A stretch of 43,885 nucleotides of DNA from contig JBFWOF010000052.1 of NCBI GenBank assembly GCA_050250665.1, forward strand, positions 1 to 43,885, written 5' to 3'. Positions 40,456-43,885 of the stretch are shown here, piece by piece. The stretch is from JADKFD01 sp050250665 (GTDB taxonomy: Bacteria > Pseudomonadota > Gammaproteobacteria > Xanthomonadales > SZUA-5). The notes under the pieces are model-generated. The model was not told the DNA's origin, did no database searches, and was given only the letters and a program-made list of their open reading frames with translations. How positions within the stretch are numbered: the first letter of the stretch is position 1; the number at the start of each line of letters is the position of its first letter. Made by a program: the position numbers and the translations under genes.

Positions 40456-40665
40456 ATGATCCGTGTCCTTGTCTGTTCCATTTTGCTCTGCCTGAGCCTG
40501 GGCGCCTGCCATCTGGTGAGTCCCCATGTCCGGCCGCATCAGCTGAATGCAGTGAAAAATGAGCTGAATCTCGCCGCACTGATCAACGTCAGCACGACGC
40601 CTTGCGAGCCGTTATTGGCCCTGCGGCCTCGGCGAAGCCAGCAGCGCCTGATAGTGGCCCAGTGA
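40456..40665 (+). CDS. Tiny putative lipoprotein
   Basis: A 69-residue frame with a clear lipoprotein signal: basic start, LVCSILLCLSLGAC with the lipobox LGAC (Cys18). GGGAG lies 8 nt before the ATG. The mature part would be only ~50 residues (HLVSPHVRPHQLNAV...) with nothing I recognise. Its last 54 nt overlap the 3' end of the convergent CHAT gene on the other strand, so its C-terminal part may be constrained by that gene or the real product may be shorter. It is divergent from the coiled-coil gene over 160 bp. Confidence 0.45.
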   Translation: MIRVLVCSILLCLSLGACHLVSPHVRPHQLNAVKNELNLAALINVSTTPCEPLLALRPRRSQQRLIVAQ

Positions 40666-43644
40666 AGCCCAATAGAATGGGTGCCTGAAGTGTCGCGAAC
40701 GCCGCAAAGCCAGTTGCGCCTCGCGCAGCGCGGCGGCGCTGGTCTGCGGCCGCTCCAGATCAAGGTGGGAATAGAACGCCGGAACCCATGTGCCAGCCGC
40801 CGCGTCACTGACTGGCCAGGTCGCAGCGATAACCTGATCGACGCCAGCGTTGGCCAGGGCACTGGCAAAACTCAGGCTGCCGCGGTTGCCCGTATTGGAG
40901 CCCGCTCCCAGCTGGCAGGCGTTCAACACGGCCAAGCTTGCCCGTAGCGGCTGATCGGCAAGATCAAGCCAGCTGAGAAACCGGGGCTCGCTAGCTTCCG
41001 GTTTGGACGCCAGCCAGACGCCGGCGTAGCCGAGCAATCCCGGTCTGGCGATACCGTGTGCCGCCAGATGCACGATGGCGCCGGGTGTCTCGAGGGCGCC
41101 CAACAGCGCCTCCGGCGTGCCCTCGGTGCCGGCATGAGTGGTCAATTCCCGAGCCGGCATCGCCGCTGCAATCAGCTGTGGCTCGTAGTTGGCGCCGTAG
41201 AGTGGCGCCAGCCCGGCGTAGGCCTCATGGCCAATGTTGGCAGCGACGATGGCATGCAGGGTCGCGGCGGAAGGCAGGGGTTCGACGTCGGCTGCTGCGG
41301 GCACGTCGCGAACGCTGGTGATCCAGCTCAGATTGGTCGTTTCAACCAGTGGCGCCTCGGTGCCGGGCCACACCAGCAGCGACAGTGGCGTGCCGCTGAG
41401 CTGCTCGTCGCTGAGCACCCAGAGCGCGTCCGGTGGTGCCGTACCGGGTGCGCCGGTGAGCAAGGCTGCGGAAAGCTCGCGAGCGCTCGATGCGAGTTCG
41501 GCGATCGGGGTGCTGGGCGATTGCAAACGGCCCAGCAAGCCGGCGAGCAGATCTCGCTGCACCGAAAGAGGTGGCAGCGGCACGGTGTAGGAGCCCTCTC
41601 GGGATAGCCACAAGGCGAGGCTCTGCGTATCGCCACCCAGCAACAGCAGCATCCATGTCCCGGGTGCGAGGCGATCCTGGATATCGGCAAGGGACGGCAG
41701 CCGCGAACCCTTCTCGGCGGCCTCTGATCGTTGCGTCAGTCGCGTCAGCATTTCCCGGTTTGCGACCCCCTGAGCCTCGGAATCGTTGGGATCGGCGTCA
41801 AGCAGGAGGGTGCCGATGGCTGGAGAAGCCAGCATTTCAGATCTGCCGGGGTTAGCTTCGCCAGCGTGGGCCCGAAAACGCAATGGGTGCGTGGTCAGCG
41901 CAAATTCGAGAACTCCGTCAGGTGACTGTTCCAGGGCGCCTTGTCTGGCCTGCATCTGCAGCCAGACGCTGCGCAGGCGTAACTGACGCCGCAGCGCCGC
42001 GTAGCGCAGCCCTGGGCTGGCCTCGCCTAGCAGCGTGGAGAGGTGTTGCGCGAAGGCCAGCAGTTGCTGCTGTGCGAGCCGCGGCTGGGCCACACCGGTG
42101 GCCAGCGCGCGTGCCTCCGCCAGATCAATCGCCTGGTCGAGCGATTTCGGTCTGCAGCTTTTGTCGTCCAGGGTCTCCAATGCGCTGGCTGCGGCGCCGA
42201 TGGCAGTTCCGGCATTGGCCAGCGCTGCGCAGGTGTCGGCGGCGGTACCCGGATAGTCCCGCCGCAGGCCTTCGATGCGTTCGATCACATAGTGCGGATC
42301 GGCGCCCAGTCGCAGCTCAAGAGCGAGTTCGCGCGCTTCTGCTGTCGCGGCTTCCAGCGGCATACGCAGATGGCCGTAGATCTGGCGCGCGGCGCCGATC
42401 CAGCGCTGCGCCTGCTGCGGTCGGTCATTGTCCAGATCGACTGCCGCGAGCACCAGCAGGGTGGTAGCTGTGCGTTGTGGCGACTCGGACGCCGGGCTGA
42501 TCGACAGCGCGTGCGTCAGTTGCTGGTAGGCCTCCTCATGCATGCCCAGCGTCAGATAAATCATGGCCAGATTGCGCGCAGCCACGGCCATGTCGCCGCG
42601 GAAAGCGGTGCCCTCCAGCACGCGCTGTGCCCGGGCCTGCTCGGTCAGAGCCTGAACGTAATGACCGGCCGCGCTCTCGCCCCGTGCACGGGCCAGGGCG
42701 ATCCGACTCTGCATCACCGGAGTCTGCGCTGATGCATCGATCTGCGAGATGGTCTGCAGATGAAACTGGAAACGAAGTTGGTCGCCGCTCATCAAGGCGG
42801 CCAGCGCCAGGTTGAAATGGGCGTTGGCGACTTCGTTGCGTTCCCCCAGTTCTTCGAACTCCGGGATCGTCGCCAACAGCAGCTGCCGTGATTCCTCAAG
42901 CTGTCCCAGGCGGCGCAGCGCCACGCCACGTGTCACCCGAGAGCGCGTGGCGTAGACAGCATTTCCGGCTTTGGCATTGTCGCTCGAAGCCTGCCCGGCA
43001 ACACGTTCCGCTGCCTCGACCTCGCCGGCCTTGAGCAACTGCTCGGCTAGTCCCAGCTCCGCCGCGGCGGCGCGGTCGCCCACGCCCAAGCGCGCCCAGC
43101 GCGTGGCCAGATCACGATAGCGCTGAGCTGACACTCTGTGCATGCCCGCATTCGCGGCGAGTTGCGCCAGTTCATGCATCGCTGCGGCGCCGCAATGCCC
43201 CCCTCGGGAAGCGATCTCCAGCAAGGCCGGCGCCGACGGTAGCTTGTCGGTGGTTGACAGTTCGGCGAGGCAGCGTTGGTCGGCGCTGAGCTGCGATACG
43301 CAGTACAACTGCACCCGCAAAGAAGCTGCCTGCGGGTTTTGGCTGCGCAGGCGTATCCGCTCGCCCGCTGGCAAGCTGAGCCAGGTTTCCCCGAGCTTCG
43401 GTGGCCTCAGTCTGATGGCCTTCCAGTCGTCGGAATCGCCAGCGGCCCAGACCAGATCCACGCCCAGTTCGCGCACTCGCAACACACCGGCCGAGAGCGC
43501 GGAAATCTCGGCGAACTGTTGCGGCTCAAGGCGAACTTCCGAAGCTGGATTGCCGCATGGCACGGACCGCTGCACCGCCGGCGCAGTGGCCCATGCAAGC
43601 CCTGCTGCGAGCAGCAGGGCGCAGGCGATAAGCATGCGGCCCAC
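40612..43644 (-). CDS. Secreted TPR and CHAT-domain protein (caspase-like peptidase)
   Basis: A 1010-residue protein. Signal peptide 1-20 (LIACALLLAAGLAWA), a beta-rich N-terminal domain with paired cysteines to ~residue 150, TPR-like helices from ~155 to 500 (for example AERVAGQASSDNAKAGNAVY and YLTLGMHEEAYQQLTHALS), and a C-terminal CHAT domain: IVHLAAHGIA with His863 and AVLNACQLGAG with Cys910, the caspase-type dyad 47 residues apart. CHAT proteases are usually cytoplasmic and linked to partner cleavage; this one has an export signal. GTG at 43644 shares a base with the upstream stop (TAGTG); an ATG at 43635 is the alternative. It is cotranscribed with the upstream partial gene. Confidence 0.85.
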   Translation of the reverse strand: MGRMLIACALLLAAGLAWATAPAVQRSVPCGNPASEVRLEPQQFAEISALSAGVLRVRELGVDLVWAAGDSDDWKAIRLRPPKLGETWLSLPAGERIRLRSQNPQAASLRVQLYCVSQLSADQRCLAELSTTDKLPSAPALLEIASRGGHCGAAAMHELAQLAANAGMHRVSAQRYRDLATRWARLGVGDRAAAAELGLAEQLLKAGEVEAAERVAGQASSDNAKAGNAVYATRSRVTRGVALRRLGQLEESRQLLLATIPEFEELGERNEVANAHFNLALAALMSGDQLRFQFHLQTISQIDASAQTPVMQSRIALARARGESAAGHYVQALTEQARAQRVLEGTAFRGDMAVAARNLAMIYLTLGMHEEAYQQLTHALSISPASESPQRTATTLLVLAAVDLDNDRPQQAQRWIGAARQIYGHLRMPLEAATAEARELALELRLGADPHYVIERIEGLRRDYPGTAADTCAALANAGTAIGAAASALETLDDKSCRPKSLDQAIDLAEARALATGVAQPRLAQQQLLAFAQHLSTLLGEASPGLRYAALRRQLRLRSVWLQMQARQGALEQSPDGVLEFALTTHPLRFRAHAGEANPGRSEMLASPAIGTLLLDADPNDSEAQGVANREMLTRLTQRSEAAEKGSRLPSLADIQDRLAPGTWMLLLLGGDTQSLALWLSREGSYTVPLPPLSVQRDLLAGLLGRLQSPSTPIAELASSARELSAALLTGAPGTAPPDALWVLSDEQLSGTPLSLLVWPGTEAPLVETTNLSWITSVRDVPAAADVEPLPSAATLHAIVAANIGHEAYAGLAPLYGANYEPQLIAAAMPARELTTHAGTEGTPEALLGALETPGAIVHLAAHGIARPGLLGYAGVWLASKPEASEPRFLSWLDLADQPLRASLAVLNACQLGAGSNTGNRGSLSFASALANAGVDQVIAATWPVSDAAAGTWVPAFYSHLDLERPQTSAAALREAQLALRRSRHFRHPFYWASLGHYQALLASPRPQGQ

Positions 43645-43885
43645 TAGGGCTCTTCGCCGCTGCCTTCGTCGTCTTGATTCAATATGACGGCGGGCGGAAC
43701 TATGGAGTCGTGTTTGACCTGACCGGCCCAGGGCAGGTGAGGAAGCTCGCTGCCGCCGAGGAAGAATCGCTCGAAAATGATCTTCTTCTTTTGCCCGCCT
43801 GCAGACTCCTGCAGATAGACTACAAAAACGGAATCATCATCGCCTGCGCCAAACATCCAGCATTTCTGCCGACCATGCGTTCCAA
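43644..43885 (-). CDS. Hypothetical protein, C-terminal part (5' end outside window)
   Basis: The frame is open from the right edge of the window to a TAG at 43644, ~79 residues; an ATG at 43856 exists but the frame continues upstream beyond it, so the true start is likely outside. The visible part is mixed beta-like with KKKIIFERFFLGG, then VPPAVILNQDDEGSGEEP, an acidic tail. No family recognised. Its stop overlaps the start of the secreted CHAT gene by one base, so the two are coupled and it may be a partner, inhibitor or substrate of the CHAT protein. Confidence 0.6.
   Translation of the reverse strand, partial: GTHGRQKCWMFGAGDDDSVFVVYLQESAGGQKKKIIFERFFLGGSELPHLPWAGQVKHDSIVPPAVILNQDDEGSGEEP

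Overview
This 43.9 kb window is GC-rich chromosomal DNA of a gammaproteobacterium, most likely in the Xanthomonadales/Lysobacterales (a Rhodanobacteraceae- or Lysobacteraceae-like lineage). The reasons are the codon bias, the mix of envelope genes, the DUF1800/DUF1501 pair, secreted proteins with an F-x-D-G-x-E motif, and many small GTAG-headed palindromes of the REP type known from Stenotrophomonas and relatives. I see no rRNA or tRNA gene, no CRISPR array, no phage module and no transposase. The placement is inference; no marker gene in the window settles it.

Layout. 1-1.1 kb: tail of an NAD-dependent epimerase and a GNAT acetyltransferase, then a 560-bp composite repeat array. 1.75-4.4 kb (minus strand): DUF1456 protein and a secreted gamma-glutamyltransferase. 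4.5-11.2 kb (plus): a large secreted propeller-like protein, then the DUF1800/DUF1501 pair. 11.35-11.9 kb (minus): a cupredoxin, followed by a second tandem repeat array. 12.4-18.4 kb (minus): six tightly coupled genes of two alternating families (A-B-A-B-A-B), all with an N-terminal membrane anchor and conserved cysteines. I cannot assign these to a named system, and they are the strongest candidate for something undescribed. 18.7-23 kb: M3 peptidase lipoprotein, a small periplasmic LTXXQ/Spy-like protein and a thiolase. 23-24.4 kb: a repeat-rich gap and a YiiX-type papain-like hydrolase. 24.6-28.9 kb: DUF3857/transglutaminase protein overlapping a Sel1-repeat protein. 29.3-33.6 kb: an NSS-family sodium symporter and a stand-alone, atypical elongation factor G, separated by a repeat-rich gap. 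34.1-39.4 kb: RquA-like methyltransferase, SWIM-SNF2 helicase and a bile-acid/sodium symporter family protein. 39.5-43.9 kb: a two-gene membrane/coiled-coil cassette, a tiny lipoprotein, a secreted TPR-CHAT protein, and the end of an upstream gene coupled to it.

How the genes fit together. Most products act in or across the envelope: lipoprotein and periplasmic peptidases, GGT, cupredoxin, DUF1501 (Tat), Sel1/TPR and CHAT proteins. Several operons are translationally coupled by 1-11 nt overlaps. Repeats fill almost every gap: GTAG-type REPs, a 97-bp palindromic element in two opposite copies, heptamer tandems at three places, and a possible 247-bp MITE.

Limits. All family calls rest on reading motifs by eye. 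No alignment or structure prediction was run, and start codons are judged from spacing and Shine-Dalgarno matches only.
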